DNA of 43,994 nucleotides from CAZFDE01 sp964517795. Its GTDB lineage: Bacteria; Planctomycetota; Phycisphaerae; Sedimentisphaerales; Anaerobacaceae. The DNA lies in the NCBI GenBank assembly GCA_964517795.1, contig CAZFDE010000015.1, positions 1 through 43,994 of the forward strand. Direction: 5' to 3'. The notes beneath the pieces are model-generated. The model did not search any database, was not told the origin of the DNA, and saw nothing but the letters and a program-made list of their open reading frames with translations. Numbering within the stretch: position 1 is the stretch's first letter; each line of letters begins with the position of its first letter. Of this stretch, positions 23,547-31,926 are shown one piece after another. The translations under genes were made by a program, and so were the position numbers.

Positions 23547-24536
23547 TCAATCCATTTCCAGGACAAATTGTTCGATTGCCTGGCTGGCTTGTCGTCGGCC
23601 GGTCTTGATCCCATAATCGATCGTCGCCAACTGCTGGATCGCCGAGCCGATCTGATGCAATGACATCTGAGCAAGCGCATGAAAAAATCCGTCAACATTG
23701 CCCCATATTCGTAGCTTCTTGGCAACCAGTCCCGGATTCATCCGCCGATTGATCAGCACCTTTGCATCAAAAAACCGCCGAAACTGATATGCAAACGCTC
23801 CTACAATCGTATATTCGGCGCTGCGGTCTTCGGTCAGCATCCGCCGCAGCCGCGCAATGGCCCGCTGTTTATCCCCCGCCAGTACTGCATCGATCACACC
23901 GAACGCATTATAGATCCGGTTATGTCCGCACAGCGCCTCCACATCGTCAAGCGTGATGGTTTTACGCCCATCCGCATACAACGCCAGCTTATCGATCTCA
24001 CTGTATAACCGGCTCAATTCTTCACTTACCAGCTCCACCAGCAACTGGGCCGCGTTGAAACTCAATTTCTTTTGATGCGTATCGGATGCATAACTGACTA
24101 ATCGCCCCGGCAGATATTTCGCACTCGGGCTGTCCGCCGAAATTTTCTGACCGATCATGGGCAGTCGTTTGGCCAATCGCGTTCGCGAATCCCACGTTCC
24201 CACACAAAGAATCAAAATCCCTGTCGGGGATGGATGATCGAAATATTTTTCGAACGATTCGCGATTCTCTGAGATAAATTTATCCGCTTCGTAAATGATC
24301 GCCACCCGTTTATCCGAAAGGAACGGCTGGGTGCGAAGTTCATCGAAAATGTCCGCCGGCCCCATCACCGCCAAGTCCGCTTTGAGCAGCCCCATCTCCC
24401 GCTGCGATTCATCCAGCAACGAACCGATCAGCTTCTCGGCCTCTATATGCACCAGCGCGGTATCCTTGCCGGCGATGACATACACAGCATGCCGTTGATT
24501 TGGGGCCGTTTGCTTTTTCTTTGCCGCCGCCATCAA
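23547..24536 (-). CDS. holA: DNA polymerase III delta subunit
   Basis: 329 aa, close to E. coli HolA (343). It is the clamp-loader 'wrench' that opens the beta sliding clamp. Visible marks are the N-terminal AVYVIAGKDTALVHIEAEKL, the FLSDKRVAIIYEADKFI segment (equivalent to the beta-binding region), GILILCVGTWDSRTRLAK, the helical region ELVSEELSRLYSEIDKLALY, then DDVEALCGHNRIYNAFGVID and the C-terminal collar domain. It lies 9 nt downstream of gyrA and is probably co-transcribed. The start is one of two consecutive ATG codons; either is possible. Confidence 0.9.
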   Translation of the reverse strand: MMAAAKKKQTAPNQRHAVYVIAGKDTALVHIEAEKLIGSLLDESQREMGLLKADLAVMGPADIFDELRTQPFLSDKRVAIIYEADKFISENRESFEKYFDHPSPTGILILCVGTWDSRTRLAKRLPMIGQKISADSPSAKYLPGRLVSYASDTHQKKLSFNAAQLLVELVSEELSRLYSEIDKLALYADGRKTITLDDVEALCGHNRIYNAFGVIDAVLAGDKQRAIARLRRMLTEDRSAEYTIVGAFAYQFRRFFDAKVLINRRMNPGLVAKKLRIWGNVDGFFHALAQMSLHQIGSAIQQLATIDYGIKTGRRQASQAIEQFVLEMD

Positions 24537-24545
24537 CCCAACCTG

Positions 24546-27137
24546 TTATTCTGTCGAATCTTTTTGCTCGGGCTTTTCGTCGGCCGGAGGTTGCGACTCG
24601 TTTTGGTCCTCTTCGGACGCGATCCTGGTCACCGCCACCAGCTTATCATCCTCGCCTAATCGGATCAGCCGCACTCCCTGAGTATTGCGGCCGATATCGC
24701 GAAGTTCGCTCAGCCCGGTCCGCAGCATGATCCCCTTGGCCGTGATCAGCATCAGCTCATCCTCGTCGCAGATCGCCTTCAACGCCACTACCGGCCCGTT
24801 GCGTTCGCTCGTCTTGATATTGATCAGTCCGATGCCGCCGCGCGACTGCGAACGATAATCATCCAGAGAAGTCCGTTTGCCGAATCCGCGTTCGCACACC
24901 GTCAGCAGTGACGCCCCTTCGGTCGCGATTACCATGTCCACGACCTGGTCCTTACCTTTGAGCTTGATCCCCTTGACCCCGCGCGACACGCGCCCCATCG
25001 AGCGGACCTGGGTCTCCTCAAAGCGGATCGCCATCCCGTCCCGTGTACCCAAGATCACCTGATCGCTGCCGGAGGTCTCGGCCACCCCGATCAGTGCATC
25101 GTTGAGATCCAGTTTGATCGCGGTCACACCGTTTGATCGCGGATGACTGTAGGCACTGAGCTTGGTCTTTTTAATGATCCCGTTCTGCGTCGCCATGATC
25201 AGCTCACGGGTATCCGCTTCGTCCTCATCACCGTTGGTGAGATTACTGACATTAATAATCGATGCAATTGTCTGGTCACCAAGCTTAAGCATATTGGCAA
25301 TACTGCGGCCCTTGCTCTGCCGCGACATACTCGGAATATCATAAACCTTGAGCCAATAACATTTGCCGCGGTTCGTAAACACCAACAGGTAATCGTGGGT
25401 CGATGCGATAAACAAATGCTCGATAAAGTCCCCTTCTTTCGTGTCCGAACCGATGACGCCTTTGCCGCCGCGGCCCTGCTTGCGATACGTATCAACCGGC
25501 ACCCGCTTGATGTAACCGCTGTTGCTGACGGTGACGATCACATCTTCTTCGGCAATCAGGTCCTCGATATCGATCTTTTCGACCTTGCCGGTGATCTGTG
25601 TGCGTCGCTTGTCGCCGTATTTTTCCTTGATTTCATAGAGGTCCTCGCGAATCTCATCCAGCACGAGCTGCTCATTGGCCAAAAGCGACTCATACCCCTC
25701 GATCTGCTCGGCCAACTCGGCAAATTCTTTCGCCAGTTTCTTCATCTCCAGGCCCGTCAACCGCTGAAGCTGCATCGTCAAAATCGCGTCGGCCTGCGGG
25801 CCGGTCAGGAATTGATCGGATTTACTTTTCTCCTCCACAAATGCGGCCGGCAGAATTTCTTTCAACGTCGCCACTTCGCTCAATCGCAATGGTTTTTCCA
25901 TCAAGTTCAGCTTGGCCGTCGGCGTGTCCGGCGATTTCTTGATCAGGTCGATGATCTCGTCAATATCGCTGACCGCCAAGAGCAATCCCTCGAGAATATG
26001 CGAGCGGTTGCGGCAGCGCTTCAGCAGAAATCGCGTTCGCCGACGGATTACGGTCTTGCGATGCTCGATAAAATAACTAAGCATCTGGCGAATATTGAGT
26101 GTCTCCGGCCGATTGTTCACCAGCGCAATATTCGCGATTGCGAATGTCGTCTGCAACGACGTGTAGCGGTAGAGCTTATTGAGCACGATCTCCGGCTCGC
26201 AGTCTTTTTTGACTTCGACCACAATTCGCATTCCGTGCCGGTCGGACTCATCGCGGACATCGGCGATCTCCGGGATCTGATTGCCGCGAACACAATCGGC
26301 GATCTTTGAAACGATCGTCGTCTTGACTACCATATAGGGTATCTCGGTAATGACGATGCGGTCTTTGCCCTTCTTTGGTGTTTCGATCTCGGCCTTGCCG
26401 CGTACCGTCAGGTGCCCGCGGCCGGTGGTGTAGGCATCGACGATCCCCTTCTTGCCGCAGATGATCCCGCCCGTTGGGAAATCCGGCCCCGGCAACACCT
26501 TCATGATATCCTTGAAGCCGCAATTCGGATCCTTGATCACTAATAGCAGCGCCTCGCAGACCTCGGTGATATTATGCGGCGCGATATTCGTTGCCATGCC
26601 GACGGCGATACCGGTCGAGCCGTTGACCAACAGGTTCGGGAACTTCGAGGGCAGCACCACCGGCTCGTTTCGGGTCTCATCGTAGTTCGGGATGAAATCA
26701 ACCGTATCGTAATTGAGATCGCCGAGCATATCGGTGGCGGCCGCAGTCATCCGCGCTTCGGTATATCGCATGGCCGCGGGCGGATCGGCGTCGATACTGC
26801 CGAAATTGCCCTGCGGATCGACCAGCATGTACCGCATATTCCAGTCTTGACCCAGCCGCACCAGCGTGCCATAGGTCGCCTGGTCGCCATGCGGATGGTA
26901 ATTACCGCTGGTATCGCCGACGATCTTGGCACATTTTCGGTGCTTGCTGCGCGGGCCGAGGTTCAGATCGTTCATCGCCACCAGGATCCGCCGCTGAGAG
27001 GGCTTGAGCCCGTCGCGGACATCCGGCAGCGCACGCGAAACGATTACACTCATCGCGTAGTTCAGGTACGAGTTTTTCAGTTCGTCGAGGATCCGAAGGT
27101 CCTCGAAGCGTTCTTCGATCTTTGCCGCTTCTGCCAT
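24546..27137 (-). CDS. gyrA: DNA gyrase subunit A
   Basis: 863-aa type II topoisomerase subunit that breaks and rejoins DNA. The N-terminal domain contains LPDVRDGLKPSQRRIL and the catalytic Tyr125 in AAMRYTEARM. The C-terminal beta-pinwheel carries the GyrA box as QGRGGKG near residue 550, which identifies gyrase rather than topoisomerase IV, and repeats of the blade motif follow. The acidic tail ends DEKPEQKDSTE. In the quinolone-resistance region HPHGDQATYG the residues equivalent to E. coli Ser83 and Asp87 are Gln86 and Gly90. gyrB is not in the window. AAGGATT upstream of ATG 27137 supports the start. It is followed by holA. Confidence 0.97.
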   Translation of the reverse strand: MAEAAKIEERFEDLRILDELKNSYLNYAMSVIVSRALPDVRDGLKPSQRRILVAMNDLNLGPRSKHRKCAKIVGDTSGNYHPHGDQATYGTLVRLGQDWNMRYMLVDPQGNFGSIDADPPAAMRYTEARMTAAATDMLGDLNYDTVDFIPNYDETRNEPVVLPSKFPNLLVNGSTGIAVGMATNIAPHNITEVCEALLLVIKDPNCGFKDIMKVLPGPDFPTGGIICGKKGIVDAYTTGRGHLTVRGKAEIETPKKGKDRIVITEIPYMVVKTTIVSKIADCVRGNQIPEIADVRDESDRHGMRIVVEVKKDCEPEIVLNKLYRYTSLQTTFAIANIALVNNRPETLNIRQMLSYFIEHRKTVIRRRTRFLLKRCRNRSHILEGLLLAVSDIDEIIDLIKKSPDTPTAKLNLMEKPLRLSEVATLKEILPAAFVEEKSKSDQFLTGPQADAILTMQLQRLTGLEMKKLAKEFAELAEQIEGYESLLANEQLVLDEIREDLYEIKEKYGDKRRTQITGKVEKIDIEDLIAEEDVIVTVSNSGYIKRVPVDTYRKQGRGGKGVIGSDTKEGDFIEHLFIASTHDYLLVFTNRGKCYWLKVYDIPSMSRQSKGRSIANMLKLGDQTIASIINVSNLTNGDEDEADTRELIMATQNGIIKKTKLSAYSHPRSNGVTAIKLDLNDALIGVAETSGSDQVILGTRDGMAIRFEETQVRSMGRVSRGVKGIKLKGKDQVVDMVIATEGASLLTVCERGFGKRTSLDDYRSQSRGGIGLINIKTSERNGPVVALKAICDEDELMLITAKGIMLRTGLSELRDIGRNTQGVRLIRLGEDDKLVAVTRIASEEDQNESQPPADEKPEQKDSTE

Positions 27138-27264
27138 GGCCGTTTAATCCTTTAACAACGGTCTTCTAAAACACATTAGAATAAGCTTAAAACAGGAAAA
27201 AGTCAACAACTGATTCCACCACTCTCTATGCAAACAATAAGGATAACTGATGGTTTAGCGACGC

Positions 27265-28257
27265 CTAAAACTGGTTGAGGAAACGCAGGTCATTTTCATA
27301 GAACATGCGGATATCGTTGATGCCGAATTTCTTCATGGCCAATCGCTCAATTCCGAACCCGAAGGCCCAGCCGGTGTATTTTTTGCTGTCGATGCCAACC
27401 GCATCAAAAACGTTTGGATCGACCATACCACAGCCGCCGACTTCCATCCAGGAGGCATTGCCATCCTTATCCACCCACAGCAGATCGACCTCGGCACTGG
27501 GCTCGGTAAACGGGAAAAAACTCGGGCGAAACTGCCACTTGGTCTGCGGCCCGAAAAACGCATGCATAAACTGATCGATCGTGGTTTTCATATCGACCAT
27601 GGTAACCCCCTCATCGACAACCAGCGCTTCGAGCTGATGGAACATATACATATGCGTCGCATCGACGGTATCGGGCCGATAGACGCGGCCGGGCGCGACC
27701 ACACGGATTGGCGGCGGGGTATTCTCCATCACGCGAATCTGGATCGTCGAGGTCTGCGTCCGCAGTAATGTATTCTCGTCGATATAGAAATTATCCATCG
27801 GATCGCGGGCTGGGTGCTCCGCCGGAATATTCAACGCGATAAAATTATGCCACTCGTCCTCGACCTCCGGACCGTATGCGATATTAAATCCCATCCGCGC
27901 AAATATCTCCAGCAACTCACTGACAGTCTGAGTAATGATATGCGGTTTGCCCAGCGTCACCTTTTTGCCGGGTAGTGTTACATCGATCAGTTCTTTGGTC
28001 TGTTGCTTCTGCTTCTGTTCGAGATCGGCCTTCAGTGATTCGAATGCCTCGGTAACCTGCTTCTTAATCCGGTTGGCGAGTTGACCGGCCTGCTTGCGAT
28101 GCTCGGGTGCGACCTTGCCGATCTGGCTGAGCATTTGTGTGACCTGCCCCTTGCGAGAAAGGTATTTGAGACGAAAGGCTTCGAGCGATTCGGCGTTGAC
28201 GACCTTTTTTAGCTCGTCGATCGCTTCGGCACCGATTTTCTCGAATGTCTCCAGCAC
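27265..28257 (-). CDS. pheS: Phenylalanine-tRNA ligase alpha subunit
   Basis: 330 aa, as in E. coli (327). It is the catalytic subunit of the class II heterotetramer that charges tRNA-Phe. A coiled-coil N-terminus (about 1-90) is followed by the catalytic domain: MGFNIAYGPEVEDEWHNF, HPARDPMDNFYID, motif 2 FRPSFFPFTEPSAEVD, and motif 3 GFGIERLAM near the C-terminus. The GTG start at 28257 is preceded by GAGGAGAAGG. The order rpmI-rplT-pheS is ancestral, but the usual next gene pheT is missing and gyrA follows after a 127-nt gap, so pheT must be elsewhere. Confidence 0.97.
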   Translation of the reverse strand: MLETFEKIGAEAIDELKKVVNAESLEAFRLKYLSRKGQVTQMLSQIGKVAPEHRKQAGQLANRIKKQVTEAFESLKADLEQKQKQQTKELIDVTLPGKKVTLGKPHIITQTVSELLEIFARMGFNIAYGPEVEDEWHNFIALNIPAEHPARDPMDNFYIDENTLLRTQTSTIQIRVMENTPPPIRVVAPGRVYRPDTVDATHMYMFHQLEALVVDEGVTMVDMKTTIDQFMHAFFGPQTKWQFRPSFFPFTEPSAEVDLLWVDKDGNASWMEVGGCGMVDPNVFDAVGIDSKKYTGWAFGFGIERLAMKKFGINDIRMFYENDLRFLNQF

Positions 28258-28284
28258 GGGCCTTCTCCTCGAATCAAATACAGT

Positions 28285-28641
28285 TTATGCGACGGCGGCT
28301 TTGGCCGCATCGACGATCGCATCGAACCCTTTCGGGTCATCGATCGCGATCTCAGAGAGCATCTTGCGGTTCAGTGCGATATTGGCCTTCTTGCATCCAT
28401 TAATGAATTCGCTGTAGCGGATCCCGCGCTGACGACAGGCAGCATTGAGACGGGTAATCCACAGACTACGGAAATCGCGTTTACGGAGTTTGCGTCCGAT
28501 ACGGGCATTCACGTCAGCCCGGATCACCGCGTCTTTGGCCAAACGGTATTGATTACCAGGCTGGCCGCGGAAGCCCTTGGCGGCTTTAAAGATACGCTTC
28601 TTTGCTTTGCGGCGAGCAGCGCCTTTTCTGACTCGTGGCAT
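28285..28641 (-). CDS. rplT: 50S ribosomal protein L20
   Basis: 118 aa, full family length. It begins MPRVRKGAARRKAKKRIFK and contains KGFRGQPGNQYRLAKDAVIRA (family KG-x-R-G equivalent), FRSLWITRLNAACR and YSEFINGCKKANI. It binds 23S rRNA early in 50S assembly and in several bacteria represses its own operon. It is preceded by AGGAAAG and by a GC-rich hairpin in the gap after rpmI, and followed by pheS after 27 nt. Confidence 0.98.
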   Translation of the reverse strand: MPRVRKGAARRKAKKRIFKAAKGFRGQPGNQYRLAKDAVIRADVNARIGRKLRKRDFRSLWITRLNAACRQRGIRYSEFINGCKKANIALNRKMLSEIAIDDPKGFDAIVDAAKAAVA

Positions 28642-28670
28642 ATCAGCTTTCCTTTCCTGAAACTGTCATA

Positions 28671-28713
28671 GGCCCCGCTGGCGGCAGCTGACAATCGAGC
28701 CGAGAAGCGGGCC
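28671..28713 (-). promoter_or_regulatory. GC-rich hairpin between rpmI and rplT
   Basis: GGCCCCGCT (28671-28679) pairs with AGCGGGCC (28706-28713) with one bulged base, closing a 26-nt loop just upstream of the rplT ribosome-binding site. Position suggests an L20-type autoregulatory element or an mRNA processing structure. No homology to a known L20 leader was checked. Confidence 0.35.
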
Positions 28714-28739
28714 GTTTTGGTTATTAACTCCGGTTCAAA

Positions 28740-28937
28740 TTACAATTTACCCAGGCCGGCCTTGACCTTATTCGCATCGGTCGTGTTTAAATAGCCGCTT
28801 TTGCTGAGTTTGCGACGACGGTTGGCGTTCTTCGAACTCATCAGGTGTCCGGTAAACGCCTTTTTGTGCTTAACCTTGCCGGTCGCACTGACTTTGAACC
28901 GTTTCTTTAATCCCTTATGGGTCTTTTGCTTAGGCAT
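28740..28937 (-). CDS. rpmI: 50S ribosomal protein L35
   Basis: 65 aa, full length and highly basic. The family signature MPKQKTHKGLKKRFKVSATG is followed by KVKHKKAFTGHLMSSKNANR and RRRKLSKSGYL. It is the first gene of the rpmI-rplT-pheS block. infC, which normally precedes it, is absent; a sulfatase gene lies there instead. A strong promoter is at 28980-29008, so the ribosomal genes do not depend on the sulfatase. Confidence 0.97.
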   Translation of the reverse strand: MPKQKTHKGLKKRFKVSATGKVKHKKAFTGHLMSSKNANRRRKLSKSGYLNTTDANKVKAGLGKL

Positions 28938-28979
28938 ATCGTCTGTCCTGTTCTTATCTGGAAAATATCAAAACTGGGA

Positions 28980-29008
28980 ATTTTATGCGAATCGGGCTCA
29001 CCGGTCAA
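28980..29008 (-). promoter_or_regulatory. Promoter of rpmI-rplT-pheS
   Basis: On the minus strand TTGACC (29003-29008), 17-nt spacer, TAAAAT (28980-28985), about 43 nt upstream of rpmI. Good match to a sigma-70 consensus. Confidence 0.6.
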
Positions 29009-29057
29009 CAGAAATTTATGATTTTTCCGATTTTGGTTAAAAATCGCCGATTTTGAA

Positions 29058-30512
29058 TTACCATACCCACCGCTGTCCGGCCATGTAGAACTGCAGCGTA
29101 CGGGCATTCGGGTCGCCTTTTTCGACCATCCAGTCGCAAAGCTGCTTCTGCATTTTTTTGCGAATTTCCTCATAGGCCGGATCCTCAGCCAGATTATTCA
29201 GCGACCACGGGTCTTTTTCGTAATCGTAAAGCTCCTCACGCGACCGGTACAGATAGAACTGCAGCCGCTCGGCAATCTTCGGATCTCGTTTAGCACCGCT
29301 CTCAAGCGTATAGACCTGGTTGTCGGCAATAAATTTCGTCTGGCCGTTGGCCCATGCATTGAAGATGTAGCCGTATTTCTTCGTATGCAGCGCCCGCATC
29401 TCCAGCACGCGGAACTGGTCTCGGTGGAACATCGTAAAGACATGATCACGCTGCGGCTGTTTTCCGCCCTTCAATATCGGCTCGAACGAAAAACCATCCA
29501 TATACTTTGGTGTCGGTGCACCGGCGATATCAAGCACCGTCGGCATCAGATCAATGCCGGAAATAAAATGGTCATCGTCAGTAGCACCGGCCTTTGTGAC
29601 ACCGGGCCAGCGGATCAGCCAAGGCGTCTTGTTTGAATTAACATATGTGCTGCCCTTGGCAAAACACAACGGTGCACCATTATCGGAAAGAAACATCACC
29701 ATCGTATCGTCGGCCACGTTAAAATTATCGATCACATCCATGATCTTGCCGACCGTATCATCACAGCGTTTGACGGTGTTATAATAGATCGCCAGTTCGC
29801 CGCGGACTTCGGGGGTATCGGGCAGGTAGCCGGGGACATCGACCTCGTCGGGCTGGTAAATCCGCGATGGATCCGGTGGCGGATTGTCGCCGAAACGCCG
29901 CTCCTCATGTTCGCTTTTGGCAAACGGCCGGTGCGGATCGTGAATATTCATAATCATAAAGAACGGTTTTTTCGCTTGCTCCGCTTTTCTTAGAAACTGC
30001 TTTGATATCGTATAATAATGGTCCGGATTACGGCCGCCGTCAATTTTGTTGTGTTCGATGAAGTCCCAGTTTTGATCATCGGCCGGGGCAAAATGAGATA
30101 CCTTAGCCATGATGCCGGTATAATAGCCGGCCTTTCGAAGCTGTTCCCCGAGCATGGGGATGCCGGGCAGAATCGGATTAAAGCCAACCGCACCGTTTCT
30201 AAACGGATATCGGCCGGTAATCCAGACCGATCGGCTTGGCTGACAAACTGAAATATTCACAAATCCATGGTTGAATCGCAGGCTTTGGGCCGCCAGCCGG
30301 TCGATATGCGGCGTAATATCCGGTGTCTTGTTGCCATAGCAGCCCGGGCTGTCCCACCCCATATCGTCGGCCGTGATGATCCAGATATTCGGCCGTTTGG
30401 CCGGTTTGTTTTCGTCTTTCGATGCGGCGGCCGATATTGCCCTACCAGACGCCAAAGAAGTAATCGTTAACGCACCGGCCGACAAAAACCCGCGACGATC
30501 TAATTTTTTCAT
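29058..30512 (-). CDS. Tat-exported sulfatase (formylglycine type)
   Basis: 484 aa. A twin-arginine signal (DRRGFLSAGALTITSL) targets it out of the cytoplasm. The alkaline phosphatase-superfamily core starts with NIWIITADDMGWD (metal Asp49 and Asp50). The sulfatase signature is C90-QPSR-S followed by TG, so Cys90 should be oxidised to formylglycine. The metal-binding FLSDNGA lies in the second half. Such enzymes desulfate polysaccharides such as fucoidan, carrageenan or host glycans; the specific substrate cannot be read from sequence. It lies between the cold-shock gene and rpmI with no polysaccharide genes next to it. Confidence 0.93.
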   Translation of the reverse strand: MKKLDRRGFLSAGALTITSLASGRAISAAASKDENKPAKRPNIWIITADDMGWDSPGCYGNKTPDITPHIDRLAAQSLRFNHGFVNISVCQPSRSVWITGRYPFRNGAVGFNPILPGIPMLGEQLRKAGYYTGIMAKVSHFAPADDQNWDFIEHNKIDGGRNPDHYYTISKQFLRKAEQAKKPFFMIMNIHDPHRPFAKSEHEERRFGDNPPPDPSRIYQPDEVDVPGYLPDTPEVRGELAIYYNTVKRCDDTVGKIMDVIDNFNVADDTMVMFLSDNGAPLCFAKGSTYVNSNKTPWLIRWPGVTKAGATDDDHFISGIDLMPTVLDIAGAPTPKYMDGFSFEPILKGGKQPQRDHVFTMFHRDQFRVLEMRALHTKKYGYIFNAWANGQTKFIADNQVYTLESGAKRDPKIAERLQFYLYRSREELYDYEKDPWSLNNLAEDPAYEEIRKKMQKQLCDWMVEKGDPNARTLQFYMAGQRWVW

Positions 30513-30593
30513 GATTAAAAACTCCTTTTTGCACTATCAAAGAAAAATATATTGTCTCGATTTGCCGGAAAAATTCAAGCCCCAAATGCGCAA

Positions 30594-30628
30594 TGAAAAA
30601 GCCCTGCACCGGATGGCACAGGGCTTTG
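30594..30628 (-). terminator. Intrinsic terminator of the cold-shock gene
   Basis: On the minus strand AAAGCCCTG and CAGGGCTTT form a perfect 9-bp stem with a 12-nt loop, followed by more T. It lies 25 nt after the stop at 30653 and isolates the cold-shock gene from the sulfatase downstream. Confidence 0.8.
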
Positions 30629-30652
30629 CGATTCAATCGTGATCAAATCAAA

Positions 30653-30856
30653 TTACTGGGGAATAACGTTTGTCGCACAGGGGCCTTTTTTGCCCTGTCC
30701 CAGTTCGAACTCGACCTTTTGGCCTTCGTCCAGAGTAGCATAGCCCTGAGTCTTGATCTCAGAGTGATGGACAAAAAGATCATCGCCGCCTTCGTCCGGG
30801 ACGATAAAACCAAACCCCTTGCTCGCGTTAAACCATTTTACTGTACCTGTTCCCAC
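30653..30856 (-). CDS. CspA-family cold-shock protein
   Basis: 67-aa OB-fold RNA chaperone. Both RNA-binding motifs are intact: KGFGFI (RNP1) and DLFVHH (RNP2), within GTVKWFNASKGFGFI. A GTG start with AAGGAG eight bases upstream is used. It has its own promoter (30967-30995), a leader of about 100 nt typical of cold-shock mRNAs, and an intrinsic terminator, so it is monocistronic. Confidence 0.97.
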   Translation of the reverse strand: MGTGTVKWFNASKGFGFIVPDEGGDDLFVHHSEIKTQGYATLDEGQKVEFELGQGKKGPCATNVIPQ

Positions 30857-30966
30857 GTGTACTTCTCCTTGGCCCTGTTACAGGCCGCATTAGATATCTC
30901 TCACCTTTTAATTTACCGGGAAAACATTCTTGAGAGATGAAAAAATATTTTCCTGTACTTGGACAC

Positions 30967-30995
30967 TTTATACCACGCAAACGATGCGGTTGCAA
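30967..30995 (-). promoter_or_regulatory. Promoter of the cold-shock gene
   Basis: On the minus strand TTGCAA (30990-30995), 17-nt spacer, TATAAA (30967-30972). This gives a 5' leader of about 100 nt before the GTG at 30856. Confidence 0.6.
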
Positions 30996-31050
30996 GAAAT
31001 ATATTCCATTTTTATCGAATTTATAAAAATAAACGGTTTTTCCGCGGATT

Positions 31051-31662
31051 TCATCTCAAAAATGAGCTTTTATCGCTTTTGGGCGAATTTCGATTAATAA
31101 TCTTCCACCCAGCCGGCAGCAAAACCGCCGCAATCGCGATCTTGATGATATCGCCGGGAATAAACGCCAGCACACCGGTCACGAGCGCAGCCGTTGGCCC
31201 AATCATAAATGTCAGCCACAACGCCCCGAAATAGTAGATGATCAGATTGCCGATCAGCATCGCCATAATGGTCGTCGATACACGGCGGTCCCATTTATTC
31301 TCGGCGAGAAAGCCGACGACGTAGGCCGCGATCACAAAACCAAACAGATATCCGCCGGTCGGACCGACCATCACGGCCAGCGTGGCCTTACCCTGGGAAA
31401 AAACGGGCAGACCCGCAAATCCTTCGGCCAGGTATAACAGAACCGTCGCGACCGCTCGTTTAGAGCCCAACAGTGCCCCCAGCAGCAAAACGACCAGAGT
31501 CTGGGCGGTAACCGGAACGGGGCTAAACGGCAGATTGACCGCGACCTGGGCGCTGAGTGCCAACAGCAGCGAGCCGGTCAGCACCAAAATCGCATCATAA
31601 ACAAGCCCCCGGACTTTTTGCGAGGGCCGCAACACATCGGCATACGTTAATGCATTGATCAT
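31051..31662 (-). CDS. bioY: Biotin transporter substrate-binding membrane protein BioY
   Basis: 203 aa, the S-component of an energy-coupling factor transporter. Family marks are LPFSPVPVTAQTLVVLLLGALLG near the N-terminus, YLAEGFAGLPVFSQGK, the GPTGGYLFGF motif, and FIPGDIIKIAIAAVLLP near the end, over about six membrane helices. No ecfA or ecfT gene is adjacent, so it works alone or with a shared ECF module. It has its own promoter with a palindrome-like element between the -10 and -35 boxes, the place where a biotin repressor would act. The start is supported by AAGGGA upstream. Confidence 0.95.
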   Translation of the reverse strand: MINALTYADVLRPSQKVRGLVYDAILVLTGSLLLALSAQVAVNLPFSPVPVTAQTLVVLLLGALLGSKRAVATVLLYLAEGFAGLPVFSQGKATLAVMVGPTGGYLFGFVIAAYVVGFLAENKWDRRVSTTIMAMLIGNLIIYYFGALWLTFMIGPTAALVTGVLAFIPGDIIKIAIAAVLLPAGWKIINRNSPKSDKSSFLR

Positions 31663-31700
31663 TGAATATCCCTTACCATGTTATATCGAACCGGATATCT

Positions 31701-31728
31701 ATTATAGCAATATGATCGTATCGGTCAA
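31701..31728 (-). promoter_or_regulatory. bioY promoter with palindromic spacer element
   Basis: On the minus strand TTGACC (31723-31728), 16-nt spacer, perfect TATAAT (31701-31706). The spacer contains ATACGATCATAT (plus strand ATATGATCGTAT), an imperfect palindrome sharing 11 of 12 bases with the core of the perfect palindrome at 745-762. Confidence 0.6.
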
Positions 31729-31828
31729 ACCTCCCTTCGGGCGAAAGCATTTTTTTACCCAGCGTCCTATATTATCTCCCGCTTGCGGCAGTCAGTTAAG
31801 CCGTAAAAAAAATCGCTGGAAAAACCGA

Positions 31829-31850
31829 TTTTTGTTCGGTTTTTGTTTGG
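31829..31850 (+). promoter_or_regulatory. 11-nt tandem repeat upstream of lexA, candidate SOS operator
   Basis: TTTTTGTTCGG is followed directly by TTTTTGTTTGG (one mismatch), giving GTTC-N7-GTTT. It resembles the direct-repeat LexA box GTTC-N7-GTTC known from Alphaproteobacteria. It lies 77 nt upstream of the first ORF of the lexA transcript. The same bases can also form an AAAAACCGA/TCGGTTTTT hairpin (31820-31844). Confidence 0.3.
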
Positions 31851-31926
31851 GTAATCGCCAGGGATTTTCCGATAGAGAGTATTACCCCTTAGCCATAAAA
31901 TTGTAATTGACAAAGGACGGTGAACA

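Noticed and set aside
25143..26309. 388-aa open frame antisense to gyrA
   Set aside because: It lies wholly inside gyrA on the other strand and is low-complexity in leucine, arginine and histidine, as shadows of GC-rich genes are. gyrA itself is certain.
31820..31844. AAAAACCGA/TCGGTTTTT hairpin as a terminator
   Set aside because: No gene ends upstream on the plus strand, and bioY starts rather than ends on the other side. A role as an operator region is likelier.
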